A stretch of DNA of 64,000 bases from Mesorhizobium sp. 65-26 (lineage in GTDB: Bacteria; Pseudomonadota; Alphaproteobacteria; Rhizobiales; Rhizobiaceae): NCBI GenBank assembly GCA_001899205.1, contig MKVL01000015.1, positions 214,300-278,299 on the forward strand, read 5' to 3'. The position numbers were made by a program, and so were the translations under genes. Positions 52,719 to 63,121 of this stretch are shown piece after piece. The first letter of the stretch is position 1. Each line of letters begins with the position of its first letter. The notes below the pieces were generated by a model, which saw only the letters and a list, made by a program, of their open reading frames with translations, ran no database searches and had not been told where the DNA came from.

Positions 52719-53588
52719 TCATGCCTCGTCGGCGATGGTGTTTCTCAACGTGCCGATACCCTCGGCCTCGACCTCGACGACATCGCCGGGCTTGAGCCAG
52801 ACCGGCGGGTCGAAGCGGGCGCCGGCGCCGGTCGGCGTGCCGGTGACGATCACGTCGCCGGCGGCGAGCGTGGTGAAGGTCGAGATATAGTTGATGATCT
52901 TGCGGAAGGAAAAGATCATCCGGCTCGTGCGGTCCTGCTGGCGCACCTCGCCGTTGACACGCGTCTCGAGCCTGATGTCGGCGAGCTGTGCCTCGTCCTC
53001 ATAGGGGACCAGCCATGGGCCGATCGAGCCGCTGCGGTCGAAATTCTTGCCCTGCGTGACGTTGAACTTGGCGTGCCGCACCCAGTCGCGGATCGTGCCC
53101 TCGTTGCAGAGCGAGAGCGCCGCTATGTGGTCGAGCGCCGTGTCCTCGCCGATGCGCCGGCCGCCCTTGCCGATGACGATGACGATCTCGCCCTCGTAGT
53201 CGAGCTGCGGGCTTTCCGGCGGCCGCATCAAGGGCTGCTGGTGGCCGGTGAAGGAGCGCGGGAAGCGAACGAACAGCGACGGGTTGGAAGGGGCGGCCTG
53301 CCCATCCTTGTACTCCTCGTTGCGATCCGGGAAGTTGACGCCGACGCAGATGATCTTCTCCGGCGCCGGGATCGGGATTTCGTAGCGTATCTCGCTGACC
53401 GGGAAGTCGGCCGGCAGGCTGGACGATTCCCGGGCGAGCTTCGCCAGGGCGCCGTCGGCGATCACCTCGCGCAGGCTCGGCCAGCGCTGGCCATGCCGCG
53501 CCGACAGGTCGACGACGCCATCGCCGGACAGCAGTCCGTAGCCTGCCTTGCCGTTGCGTGAAAAGCTGATCAGACGTGGACGGGACAT
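52719..53588 (-). CDS. FAH-family protein, HpaG-type decarboxylase/isomerase candidate
   Basis: 289 residues. FAH domain: PEKIICVGVNFPDRNEEYKD, the metal pair LDYEGEIVIVIGKGGRRI, KNFDRSGSIGPWLVP and AGDVIVTGTPTGAGARFDPP. In the homoprotocatechuate pathway, HpaG (two FAH halves in E. coli) decarboxylates the tricarboxylate and isomerises the product. Here one single-domain protein is present in the operon, so it may do both steps or only the decarboxylation. Ureidoglycolate-lyase-like alternatives exist, but the operon argues for hpaG. Confidence 0.82.
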   Translation of the reverse strand: MSRPRLISFSRNGKAGYGLLSGDGVVDLSARHGQRWPSLREVIADGALAKLARESSSLPADFPVSEIRYEIPIPAPEKIICVGVNFPDRNEEYKDGQAAPSNPSLFVRFPRSFTGHQQPLMRPPESPQLDYEGEIVIVIGKGGRRIGEDTALDHIAALSLCNEGTIRDWVRHAKFNVTQGKNFDRSGSIGPWLVPYEDEAQLADIRLETRVNGEVRQQDRTSRMIFSFRKIINYISTFTTLAAGDVIVTGTPTGAGARFDPPVWLKPGDVVEVEAEGIGTLRNTIADEA

Positions 53589-53643
53589 GCGATCCTCATA
53601 AAACAGCCTTGGTCGAAATGCGCTATCTCGATCCGTCGTCCAC

Positions 53644-54624
53644 TCAGGGGGCGATGATCGGCTGCGCGGCCAGCATGGAATCCCTGACCGGCGTATCGGC
53701 GAACAGGCTGCCGTGCTCGAACCATGACTTCGGCGCCGGCGCGCCCCACAGCGTCTGCCGCTGCGGGTCCTTGAGGTCCCACTTGATCGGCTCGAGATCG
53801 GGATCGACCGTCTGGTAGTCTGAGCAATAGATCTCGATGCGATGACCGTCCGGGTCGAGCACGTAGAGGAAGAAGGCGTTGGAGATGCCGTGCCGGCCGG
53901 GGCCGCGCTCGATATTGGCCACCCAGCCGGTCGTCGCCATCAGGTCGAGCAGGTCGATGATGTTGAGCGGCGTCGGCACCCAGAAGGCGGTGTGGTGCAG
54001 CCGCGGGCCACGGCCGTTGGTGAAGGCGATGTCGTGCACGCCGCCCTTGCGGTGCGTCCAGGCCGCCCATAGCCGCCCGCTTTCCTCGTCCTGCGTGTAT
54101 TCGGTCACGCGGAAGCCGATCTCGTTGTAGAAGGCGACGGAGGCGTCGACGTCGGGCGAGAAGCAGTTGAAGTGGTCGATGCGCAGTGGCTTCACGCCGC
54201 GATAGAGTGCGTATTTCTGGTGGATCGGCGGTAGCCGGTCCATGCGACTGTAGAATTCGAGCGGGATGCCGAGCGGATCCCGGGTGCGGAAGGTGCGCGA
54301 CTGGTAGGGCCGCTCGACCCATTCCACAGGCAGGCCCTTGCCGCCGAAGAAGTGCGCGGCCTTGTCGAGATGCTCGTCGTCGAACACCTTGAAGCCGAGC
54401 TCGCGCGCCTCGGCCTTGTCGGATTTCTTCAGCACGATGCAGTGGTGGCCGCGCTCTTCCATGGCGCGCAGGTAGATCCGGTCGGCCGTCTCGTCCGTCA
54501 CCTGCAGGCCAAGCGTGTCGACATAGAAGGCCCGCGACCGCGCGAGGTCGGTCACGCCGTATTCGACATGGCTGAGCCGCACGATGTTGAAGGGCGGGTA
54601 GAGATTGGGTTGCGGTATCGACAT
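53644..54624 (-). CDS. hpaD: 3,4-dihydroxyphenylacetate 2,3-dioxygenase HpaD
   Basis: 326 residues, an extradiol dioxygenase with two vicinal-oxygen-chelate modules. Iron ligands appear as LHHTAFWVPTPLN (His) and GHRIEIYCSDYQ (Glu) in the C-terminal module; the N-terminal module starts IVRLSHVEYGVTDLARSRAF. FFLYVLDPDGHRIEIY is typical of the homoprotocatechuate enzyme. It opens the ring to 5-carboxymethyl-2-hydroxymuconate semialdehyde. Confidence 0.92.
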   Translation of the reverse strand: MSIPQPNLYPPFNIVRLSHVEYGVTDLARSRAFYVDTLGLQVTDETADRIYLRAMEERGHHCIVLKKSDKAEARELGFKVFDDEHLDKAAHFFGGKGLPVEWVERPYQSRTFRTRDPLGIPLEFYSRMDRLPPIHQKYALYRGVKPLRIDHFNCFSPDVDASVAFYNEIGFRVTEYTQDEESGRLWAAWTHRKGGVHDIAFTNGRGPRLHHTAFWVPTPLNIIDLLDLMATTGWVANIERGPGRHGISNAFFLYVLDPDGHRIEIYCSDYQTVDPDLEPIKWDLKDPQRQTLWGAPAPKSWFEHGSLFADTPVRDSMLAAQPIIAP

Positions 54625-54681
54625 CGGTTTCCTCCTCCGGCCCGTTCGCGCGCGGCGGGGCCATGATCATGCTGCCGGGCG

Positions 54682-56199
<1,518 letters not shown>

Positions 56200-56289
56200 T
56201 CCTGTTCTCCGATCGTCATGCATGGCTGCCGGCATGCGGCCGCCGCTATCTTGTACTGCGTGGAAGGCTGGTGGGCCCAACCTTCGGCG

Positions 56290-56682
56290 TCATCGTTCCT
56301 TCGCTCGCAGGCGCGGGTGGATCGCGTTCTTCTTCCAGCTGAGCTGCGGGTCGATCTCGCGGATCTCCAGCGTCAGCGCGAAATGCGGCGTCTCGAAAAG
56401 GTCGGCCAGCTCGGCGCAGACCGTCTCGAAGATCGCTTCGCCGGTCGCCTTCTTCTCGGTGTCGCTGCGGCCCCGGCCGATGCGGAACGACATGTCGATG
56501 AAGGCATTCTCCGGCAGCAGGTCGGCGATCGCGTAGTGCTCGCTGCGGATGGTGCGCACGCGCACCGCGCCGATCTCGAACAGTCCGGTCTCGAGGATCG
56601 TCTCGCGCACGGCGCGGCACAGCCTGTCGAAGTCGACGCGGCCGTCGAGGTTGGCCGAATATTCGAAAGTGAAGTGCGGCAT
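56290..56682 (-). CDS. hpaF: 5-carboxymethyl-2-hydroxymuconate delta-isomerase HpaF
   Basis: About 130 residues, matching the HpcD/HpaF isomerase (tautomerase-superfamily fold). It starts MPHFTFEYSANLDGRVD, so after removal of Met the N-terminal Pro is the catalytic base. ALTLEIREIDPQLSWKKNAI near the C-terminus is the family tail. GGGAGG precedes the ATG at 56682. It is the first gene of the operon hpaF-E-D-G-H. Confidence 0.9.
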   Translation of the reverse strand: MPHFTFEYSANLDGRVDFDRLCRAVRETILETGLFEIGAVRVRTIRSEHYAIADLLPENAFIDMSFRIGRGRSDTEKKATGEAIFETVCAELADLFETPHFALTLEIREIDPQLSWKKNAIHPRLRAKER

Positions 56683-56736
56683 GCCTCCCTCTCCCCGGGG
56701 CGAAGTCACGATCTCCGGGACGTGTCCCGCTCTTTA

Positions 56737-56750
56737 TTTAACATGTTAAA
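56737..56750. promoter_or_regulatory. perfect palindrome TTTAACATGTTAAA at the hpa promoter, HpaR operator candidate
   Basis: A 14-bp perfect palindrome in the 84-base gap between hpaF and the kinase gene, about 55 bases upstream of the hpaF start. It is the only AT-rich stretch there, so it probably overlaps the promoter. A MarR-type dimer such as HpaR is the obvious binder; this is inference. Confidence 0.6.
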
Positions 56751-56766
56751 AATAATGGTGCGAATG

Positions 56767-57780
56767 TCAAGGCCCGCGATCGAGCCGACCGGCCAGTTCC
56801 AGGCTTTCCTCGACCGTGCGCGCCAGCCGTTCGGCCGCGCCGGGCATCTCCGGCCGTTCGGAGTTCCAGCCTATGTAGGTGAGGCTACGAAGGACGAGGA
56901 ACAGCGGCAGCAGCGAGACCGCCGCTTCCGGCAGCTCGCGCTGGCTGCGATAGCCGGCGATCAGCGCGCGCTCGATCGTCGCATAGTGCGGCTCCAGCCT
57001 GTTCTTCAGCAGCGTCGTGGCGAGGTCGAAAAGGCGAAAGCCGTATCCGGCATCGTCGAAATCGATGAACGACACGCCGGTCTCGGTGACGAGCACGTTC
57101 TCGCGCACGAGATCGGCGTGGATCAGGCCATAGTCCAGGGCCTTCACCTCAGCGTTCTCGACGGCGCGGAGCAGCCGCTGGCGTAGGTCCCGCAGCAGCG
57201 GCGCCCTGGTGGGCACGACGCCGGCGCAATCCCAGAACCGTCCCCATACGGGGCGCTCGCCGAGCAGTCCGTCCACATCCCAGGAGGGACGTTGAAAATG
57301 CCGGGGCGGCTGCCAGGCGTCGGCAAGATTGTGCATCCGCGCCATCGCGGCGCCGAGCTGGAAGAAGATCTCGGCCTGGCGTTCGGGCGACTGCGCCAGC
57401 GGCACGCCCGACTGTCCGAGCTGGTCGCCTTCGACCCAGCTGACCACGTCGACATGCTGTTCGCCGAACTGGCCGTTCGCCGCGAGGCGTACCAGCGCGC
57501 GCCCATCGCCGGCGGGCACTGGCGACGGCACGGGAAGGCCGCCCAGACGCAGCGCCGTCATCCAGTCCAGTTCCGAGCGCAGCGCCGCCTCGTCATGATA
57601 GCCGGCGCGGTGCAGCCGCAGCACGGCGGGCGTGCCGTCGGCGAGCGCGATGCGGAAGATCGCATTCTCGCGATACTTCAGCAGCGCCGGCTGCTGGGCG
57701 GGCGCCGGCCAGTGCCGTAGCGCCTCGGCGGCGCGGCCGCGCAGGGCGTCATGGTCCAGCTCGGGCGGTCGGTCCGTCAT
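56767..57780 (-). CDS. aminoglycoside phosphotransferase-fold small-molecule kinase
   Basis: About 337 residues. The APH/choline-kinase fold is seen in ENAIFRIALADGTPAVLRLHR (ATP-binding Lys region), the catalytic loop ALDYGLIHADLVRENVLV and the metal Asp in VSFIDFDDAGYGFRLFDLA. The family includes choline, homoserine and hydroxylysine kinases. It lies 7 bases after the phospho-lyase-like PLP gene. In animals hydroxylysine kinase has this fold and works with a PLP phospho-lyase, so a kinase/phospho-lyase pair is likely. True aminoglycoside resistance is unlikely. Confidence 0.82.
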   Translation of the reverse strand: MTDRPPELDHDALRGRAAEALRHWPAPAQQPALLKYRENAIFRIALADGTPAVLRLHRAGYHDEAALRSELDWMTALRLGGLPVPSPVPAGDGRALVRLAANGQFGEQHVDVVSWVEGDQLGQSGVPLAQSPERQAEIFFQLGAAMARMHNLADAWQPPRHFQRPSWDVDGLLGERPVWGRFWDCAGVVPTRAPLLRDLRQRLLRAVENAEVKALDYGLIHADLVRENVLVTETGVSFIDFDDAGYGFRLFDLATTLLKNRLEPHYATIERALIAGYRSQRELPEAAVSLLPLFLVLRSLTYIGWNSERPEMPGAAERLARTVEESLELAGRLDRGP

Positions 57781-57787
57781 CGCGCGC

Positions 57788-59071
57788 CTACAGGCCGGAC
57801 AGGACGTCATCGAACGTCGACAGCATCAGGTCGGCATTCTCCCGGGAGAACGGCATCGGCGGGCGGATCTTGGTGCTGCATTCATGGACGCCGATCTTGC
57901 CCATCAGCACGCCGCGCTCACGCATGGCGTTGATGATCCGCGTCGCGATTTCCGGGGCCGGCGTCCTCGCATTCCGGTCGAGCACGAATTCGGTGCCCAT
58001 GAACAGGCCGCTGCCGCGCACGTCGCCGATGATGGCGTGCTTTTCGGCCAGCCGGTGGAAGGCCGCGCGCGTGTACTCGCCCACGCGTCGCGCGTTCTCG
58101 ACCAGCCCCTCGTCCTCGATCACGTCGAGCACGGCCATCGCCGCCGCGCAGGAGACGGGGTTGCCGCCGAAGGTGTTGAAGTAGCGGAAGGCCTTGCGGA
58201 AGGCATTGACGGTGTCGATGTTGGCGACCACGCCGCCGATCGGGTGTCCGTTGCCCATCGGCTTGCCCAGCGTCACGATGTCGGCGACGATGCCGGCGCG
58301 CTGGTGCCCCCACATATGCGTGCCGGTGCGGCCGAAGCCTGGCTGCACCTCGTCGCAGATCACCAGGCCGCCGGCCTTGCGCACGGCGGCAACGGTCTTG
58401 TCGAGGAAGCCGGCCGGCAGGTCCGGAAATCCTTCGTTGGCAAAGAATGGATCGATGATCAGCGCGGAAAACCCGTGCGGGCCGGCCTGGAGCGAGGCGA
58501 TCGCCTTTTCGACCTCGGCGGCGAAGGCGGTGGCGAACGGCTCGCCCGGCTGCCCGCCAAGCGGCCGATAGCTGTCGGGCGCCGGTACGTGGCGCACATG
58601 CCCGCCATAGCCGCCGACCGGCGGCATGCGGGTGGAGAGCTGCGAAACGGCCGTCGTGTTGCCGTGATAGGTGTGGTTCGTGGCGATGACGCCCGTCCTG
58701 CCGGTCACCGCCTGCGCCATGCGCAGCGCCACGTCGTTGGCCTCGCTGCCGGTGCAGGTCAGGATCGCCGCGTCGAGCGACGGGTCGAACGTCGCCGTCA
58801 GCCGCTCGACATAGTCGAGTATGCCTTCGTGCAGGTAGCGCGTGTGGGTGTTGAGCGTCGCCGCCTGCCGGGCGATGGCCTCGACCACGCGCGGGTGGCA
58901 GTGGCCGACATGCGGCACGTTGTTGTAGCAGTCGAGGTAGCGCTTGCCGTCCGCGTCCCACACGAACACGCCCTCGCCGCGCACCAGATGCACCGGGTCC
59001 TGGTAGAAGGTGGCCATGTTCTTGCCGAGCAGGCGCTCGCGCCGGGCAAGCAACGCGCTGTTGGACGCCAT
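57788..59071 (-). CDS. class III PLP enzyme, AGXT2L-like phospho-lyase or aminotransferase
   Basis: 427 residues. YLDCYNNVPHVGHCHPRVVE and NTHTRYLHEGILDYVERL closely follow the AGXT2L1/AGXT2L2 proteins (ethanolamine-phosphate and 5-phosphohydroxylysine phospho-lyases). The PLP site is visible: GSEANDVALRMA, Asp in LVICDEVQPGFGRTG and the Schiff-base Lys in DIVTLGKPMGNGHP. Paired with the adjacent kinase, elimination of phosphate and ammonia from a phosphorylated hydroxy-amine is a good hypothesis. A plain omega-aminotransferase remains possible. Confidence 0.82.
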   Translation of the reverse strand: MASNSALLARRERLLGKNMATFYQDPVHLVRGEGVFVWDADGKRYLDCYNNVPHVGHCHPRVVEAIARQAATLNTHTRYLHEGILDYVERLTATFDPSLDAAILTCTGSEANDVALRMAQAVTGRTGVIATNHTYHGNTTAVSQLSTRMPPVGGYGGHVRHVPAPDSYRPLGGQPGEPFATAFAAEVEKAIASLQAGPHGFSALIIDPFFANEGFPDLPAGFLDKTVAAVRKAGGLVICDEVQPGFGRTGTHMWGHQRAGIVADIVTLGKPMGNGHPIGGVVANIDTVNAFRKAFRYFNTFGGNPVSCAAAMAVLDVIEDEGLVENARRVGEYTRAAFHRLAEKHAIIGDVRGSGLFMGTEFVLDRNARTPAPEIATRIINAMRERGVLMGKIGVHECSTKIRPPMPFSRENADLMLSTFDDVLSGL

Positions 59072-59072
59072 C

Positions 59073-60431
59073 TCAGCCGGCCCTCGCGGCGGTCAGGCCG
59101 GCATCGAGCGCCTCGACGATGCGGGCGACGTCGCCGGCGGTGACGATCAGCGGCGGCGAGATGATGACATTGGCGCCGGAGGTGCGCATCATCACGCCGG
59201 CATCGTAGGCGACGTCCTGAACCTTCTGGACGACGTCCTTGGCCGCCGGTGTCTTCCTGGCGCGGTCGCTGACCAGTTCCACCGCGCACATCAGGCCCTT
59301 GCCGCGCGCGTCGCCGACCAGCTCGTGCTTGTCCTGCAGGCCCTTCAGCCCCGCCAGCAATTCCTCGCCGCGCGCGCCGGCATTGGCGGCGACATCGAGC
59401 CGCCGGGTCTCCCGTAGCGTTGCCAGAGCGGCCGCGGCGCCCACCGGATGGCCGGAATAGGTGTAGCCGTGGCCGATTGCGCCGAGACCGTTCTTGTTGC
59501 TCTCGAAGGCCTGTGCGACCTTGTCGGCGATCATCACCGCGCCGAACGGGTAGTAGCCATTGGTGATCGCCTTGGCCGTCGACATCATGTCGGGCTTCAC
59601 GCCCCACAGGCGTGAGCCCGACCAGGCTCCGGTGCGGCCGAAGGCGGTGATCACCTCGTCGGCGATCAGCAGGATGCCGTGGCGGTCGCAGATCGCGCGC
59701 ATCAGCGGCAGGAAGGTCTCGTGCGGAACGATGACGCCGCCGGCGCCCAGCACCGGCTCGACGATCAGCGCCGCGATCGTGTCGGCCCCCTGGAAGGCGA
59801 TCTCGTCCTCGAACAGGCGGCCGATCGCGGCCGCGATCTCGGCGCCGTCGCTGGTGCCGAACGGGTTGCGGTAGGTCCACGGCGCAGGCAGATGGAAAAC
59901 GCCCGGCAACAGCGGCTCGTAGTTGCGGCGGAAATTCTGGTTGCCGTTGACAGAGGCGCCGCCGAAATGCGTGCCGTGGTAGCCCTTCTTCAGCGCGATG
60001 AACTTGGTGCGCTCGGGCTGGCCGTTGACCTTGTGGTACTGGCGCGCCAGCCGCAGGCACGTCTCCACCGAGTCCGAGCCGCCGCTGGTGAAGAAGGAGC
60101 GGGTGAGCCCATCTTCCCGAAACCATTCGGCGAGCTCGTAGGAAAGCTCGATCAGCGGCGAATTGGTCGTGCCGCGAAATGTCGAATAATAGGGCAGCTC
60201 GTCGAGCTGGTCGCGGATCGCCTTCTTCACCGGCTCGCAGGAATAGCCCAGGTTGACGTTCCACAGGCCGCCGACGGCGTCGAGCACCTTCTTGCCGTTT
60301 ATGTCGACGATCTCTACGCCCTGGCCGGCATTGATGATGCGCGGCGGATGCGCCTGCATTTCGGCCGGATGCGCCATCGGATGCCACATATGGCGGGCAT
60401 TGTTCTCGATCAGGAAGTTGGTCTCACGCAT
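59073..60431 (-). CDS. class III omega-aminotransferase
   Basis: 452 residues. Features in order: NNARHMWHPMAHPAEM, VLDAVGGLWNVNLGYSCEPV, FFTSGGSDSVETCLRLARQY, IADEVITAFGRTGAWSG and the PLP Lys in MMSTAKAITNGYYPFGA. It belongs to the beta-alanine/omega-amino acid:pyruvate group. It differs from the neighbour in the N-terminal and substrate loops, so the two PLP enzymes do different steps. They are separated by only 1 base. Confidence 0.9.
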   Translation of the reverse strand: MRETNFLIENNARHMWHPMAHPAEMQAHPPRIINAGQGVEIVDINGKKVLDAVGGLWNVNLGYSCEPVKKAIRDQLDELPYYSTFRGTTNSPLIELSYELAEWFREDGLTRSFFTSGGSDSVETCLRLARQYHKVNGQPERTKFIALKKGYHGTHFGGASVNGNQNFRRNYEPLLPGVFHLPAPWTYRNPFGTSDGAEIAAAIGRLFEDEIAFQGADTIAALIVEPVLGAGGVIVPHETFLPLMRAICDRHGILLIADEVITAFGRTGAWSGSRLWGVKPDMMSTAKAITNGYYPFGAVMIADKVAQAFESNKNGLGAIGHGYTYSGHPVGAAAALATLRETRRLDVAANAGARGEELLAGLKGLQDKHELVGDARGKGLMCAVELVSDRARKTPAAKDVVQKVQDVAYDAGVMMRTSGANVIISPPLIVTAGDVARIVEALDAGLTAARAG

Positions 60432-60447
60432 CGGTCGTTCCTTTTGG

Positions 60448-61098
60448 TCAGAGCCCGAGCATGGCGAGCGCGCGGGCGTAGCCCTCGGCGGGCCGGGTGA
60501 CGTCGAAATGCACGTGCGGCAGCCGCACCGCCTCGGCGCCTTCGATGTTTTTCTTCTGGTCGTCGACGAAAACGCAGTCCGTCCGGGGCAGGCCGAGCTG
60601 CGAGATCACCAGCTCATAGGCGCGCGGATCGGGCTTGAGAATACCCGTATAGGTGGCGTCGACGATGATGTCGAAGAGGTCGATCAGCGGAAAACGCTTG
60701 CGGAACTCGATGCCGTAGAACAGGTCGAGCTCGTTGGACAGGATGGCGAGCCTGAGGCCGGCGGCCTTGGCCCTGGTGATGGCGTCGCGCGCTTCGGGCC
60801 GCAGCACCAGTTCGGCATCGGCGCCACGCGCGCGGCGCACGAAGGTCTGCATGTCGGACCATTCCTCGCCGACCAGCCGGCCGACCTCCGCCGCGCGGGT
60901 GAGCCAGTAGTCGCGTTCGGTGATCCTGCGGTCCTGCATCGCCACCCAGAGCGGGTCCGTCGCCGGATCGAAGGGGCCGCGCCAGGTGAGCGAGCCCGCC
61001 GGCAGGCCAAGCGCGCGCTCGGTGATGTCATGCGTCTCGAACATCGTACGGGTGACGACGCCGCCGAAGTCGAGGATGAGCGCTTTCCGGCCGTTCAT
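60448..61098 (-). CDS. HAD-superfamily hydrolase (subfamily IA)
   Basis: About 216 residues. The nucleophile region reads KALILDFGGVVT, so the general-acid Asp two residues after the nucleophile is Gly (as in the YihX-like DxG variants). AILSNELDLFYG supplies motif II, ILKPDPRAYELVI motif III and CVFVDDQKKNIEGAE motif IV. Probably a phosphatase for a small phospho-compound. The ATG at 61098 overlaps the upstream stop by 4 bases; the long frame to 61890 is a shadow. Confidence 0.82.
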   Translation of the reverse strand: MNGRKALILDFGGVVTRTMFETHDITERALGLPAGSLTWRGPFDPATDPLWVAMQDRRITERDYWLTRAAEVGRLVGEEWSDMQTFVRRARGADAELVLRPEARDAITRAKAAGLRLAILSNELDLFYGIEFRKRFPLIDLFDIIVDATYTGILKPDPRAYELVISQLGLPRTDCVFVDDQKKNIEGAEAVRLPHVHFDVTRPAEGYARALAMLGL

Positions 61099-62342
61099 GG
61101 CTTGCCACCCGGGATGACCCCTTGCGAGACCCAGGCGTCGAAGATCGCCAGCGCCCTGGCCGAGAAAGCCTCGGAATTGATGTGCGCGTCGACCTCCTCG
61201 ACGGTGACGGGGGCGGGCAGTGTCCGCCGCATCTCGTCCATCAGCGCGTCGAGCCCCTCCGGATCGTGCAGCGGCTCCTCCGGCTTGTCCCACTCCTGCA
61301 CGCCCTGCAGCGGCAGCAGCATCGCCACCCGCGCGCCGGCATTGCCGAGCTTCTCGCCCACCAGCCGCGCCACCTCGCGGCGCCGCTCGGGCGAGCTGGT
61401 GATCGAGCCGATGAGCCGGTTGTGCGCATGATAGGGGCGTTCGGCGAAAGCTTCCGGTAGCGTCTGCCATGCGGGCAGGTCGACCATGTCGACCGCGCCC
61501 GGCGCAACGATCTGCGGGATGCCGACACGGCCGGCATTCTCGAGACGGTCCGGCCCGGAGGTAACGACCGTGCCGTGGTGATGGTTGCTCACCTCCTGGA
61601 TGCAGAAATCGAAGACGGCGGCGAAGCCGTTCTGCGCGGCGATCGCCTCGAAGGCGCGGCCGCCCATGCCGGTGGCATGGAAGACCGCCACGTCGTAGCC
61701 GCGCCGTTCCAGCTCGGGCTTCAGGTACTTCATGTATTTGAGGCAGCTCGACCCAAGCGACGTCATGCCGATCAGCGGCCGACTGTTGTCGGGCCGGATA
61801 CCGGAGCGGGCCGCGCCGACGACGGCGCCGCAGGCCTGCGAGAGCACGGCCTTGCAGATCGGGTTGAGGCCGTAGAGGCCGCCTGCCCACAGGATCATCA
61901 TCAGGTCCGGCGCGATCCGCTCCGGCGGCAGGAGATGGGAATAGGCGATGGTCGAGACGACGAATTTGGGCAGGCCGAGCGGCAGCGCCGCGGCGACGTC
62001 GAGCGCCAGGTCGGTGCCCATCGAGCCGCCGAGCACGATCATGCCGTCGACCTGTCCGGCCTCGTTGAGGCTGCGCGCCAGTTCGGCCGCGCCGCGTGAC
62101 ATCAGCGCCATGGCGCTGTTCTCGTCACCGCTCGTGGCAATGGCCTCGATGGTCGTGCCGGCCGCGGCGGCGACGTCGTGGCGGGAATATTCGGGCTGGT
62201 AGGGCGGGTCGCCGAGAATGCTGACGTCCATCATCACCGGCACGCCGCCGGCGTCGCGGATGATGGCGGCCATGAACTGCAGCTCATCGCTCTTGGTGTC
62301 CCCGGTGCCGATCACCAGGATGCTGGGGGTCCTGGCGCTCAT
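61095..62342 (-). CDS. Tm-1-like ATP-binding domain protein (UPF0261)
   Basis: 415 residues. ILVIGTGDTKSDELQFMAAI at the start, GGVPVMMDVSILGDPPYQPE, MIVLGGSMGTDLALDVAAALP and the C-terminal GIPQIVAPGAVDMVDLP are hallmarks of the family named after the plant Tm-1 virus-resistance protein. Bacterial members have no established enzyme activity; they bind nucleotide and share fold elements with TIM-like barrels. It overlaps the HAD gene by 4 bases and the IclR gene by 1. Confidence 0.85.
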   Translation of the reverse strand: MSARTPSILVIGTGDTKSDELQFMAAIIRDAGGVPVMMDVSILGDPPYQPEYSRHDVAAAAGTTIEAIATSGDENSAMALMSRGAAELARSLNEAGQVDGMIVLGGSMGTDLALDVAAALPLGLPKFVVSTIAYSHLLPPERIAPDLMMILWAGGLYGLNPICKAVLSQACGAVVGAARSGIRPDNSRPLIGMTSLGSSCLKYMKYLKPELERRGYDVAVFHATGMGGRAFEAIAAQNGFAAVFDFCIQEVSNHHHGTVVTSGPDRLENAGRVGIPQIVAPGAVDMVDLPAWQTLPEAFAERPYHAHNRLIGSITSSPERRREVARLVGEKLGNAGARVAMLLPLQGVQEWDKPEEPLHDPEGLDALMDEMRRTLPAPVTVEEVDAHINSEAFSARALAIFDAWVSQGVIPGGKP

Positions 62343-63121
62343 CAGCCTGCCTTCCGCGACAGCGTCGGAGCGGGTTGCCCGAGGCCGAAGAATGCGTCCG
62401 AGATCTGCCCGGCCGCCTCGGCGACCTGCTGTCCCAGCTCCAGGATCCGCACTGCGTTGACACGCACCAGCGGCGCGGCGATGGCGACCGTCCCGATGGG
62501 GGTTCCGTCCGGCGCGCGAACCGGCGCCGCCGTGCTGACGACGCCGGCTTCCAGCCCCTGCCGGCTGATCGAGAAGCCTCGTTCGGCCGTCTCGGCCAGC
62601 ATCGCGCGCAGGTCCGGGGCGCGGGTCAGCGTGTATCTGGTGAAGGCCTGCAATGGCTCGGCCAGCATCTGCTCGGCAAGCCCGGCCGGGCTGAAGGCCA
62701 GGAAAGCCAATCCCGACGCGGTGGCGTGGAAGGGCAGGACGGAGCCGACATCGACGGTGACGCAATGCGCGCGCGGCGACATCTCGACATGGATGTTCGA
62801 GAGCCGGCCCGCCGAATATTCCGCCAGATGCACCGTTTCGGTCGATGCGGCGGCGAGGTCCCGGAGCACCGGGACGGCGAGGCTGAGGAAGGGGAAGCGC
62901 GCCTCGCGGATGCGCGCCAGCCTGACGGGCTCGGCGCCGATGCGATATTTGCGCGTCTCGGCGTCCTGCTCGACGAAGCCGTGGCGCTCCAGCTCGACCA
63001 GGAAACGGCGCGTCGTCGCCTTGTCCAGCGCGCAGAGCCGCGCGATGTCGCTGAGGCCGTGCTCCCTGTCGAGGCGCGATATCGCGTCCAGAAGGCCAAG
63101 CGCCTTGCCGATCGTACTCAT
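62342..63121 (-). CDS. IclR-family transcriptional regulator
   Basis: 259 residues. The winged helix is IGKALGLLDAISRLDREHGL, then IARLCALDKATTRRFLVELE, and the effector domain SVLPFHATASGLAFLAF ... GVVSTAAPVRAPDGTPIGT. It is the first gene of the minus-strand operon and divergent from the APC permease gene, so it probably controls both. Confidence 0.9.
   Translation of the reverse strand: MSTIGKALGLLDAISRLDREHGLSDIARLCALDKATTRRFLVELERHGFVEQDAETRKYRIGAEPVRLARIREARFPFLSLAVPVLRDLAAASTETVHLAEYSAGRLSNIHVEMSPRAHCVTVDVGSVLPFHATASGLAFLAFSPAGLAEQMLAEPLQAFTRYTLTRAPDLRAMLAETAERGFSISRQGLEAGVVSTAAPVRAPDGTPIGTVAIAAPLVRVNAVRILELGQQVAEAAGQISDAFFGLGQPAPTLSRKAG

Noticed and set aside
56767-57780. Antibiotic (aminoglycoside) resistance gene
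   Set aside because: The APH fold is shared by many metabolic kinases; the operon context with PLP enzymes points to an amino-alcohol kinase.
60448-61890. 480-residue HAD fusion protein
   Set aside because: The upstream half is a shadow of the Tm-1-like gene; the DFGGV nucleophile motif starts a few residues after the ATG at 61098.
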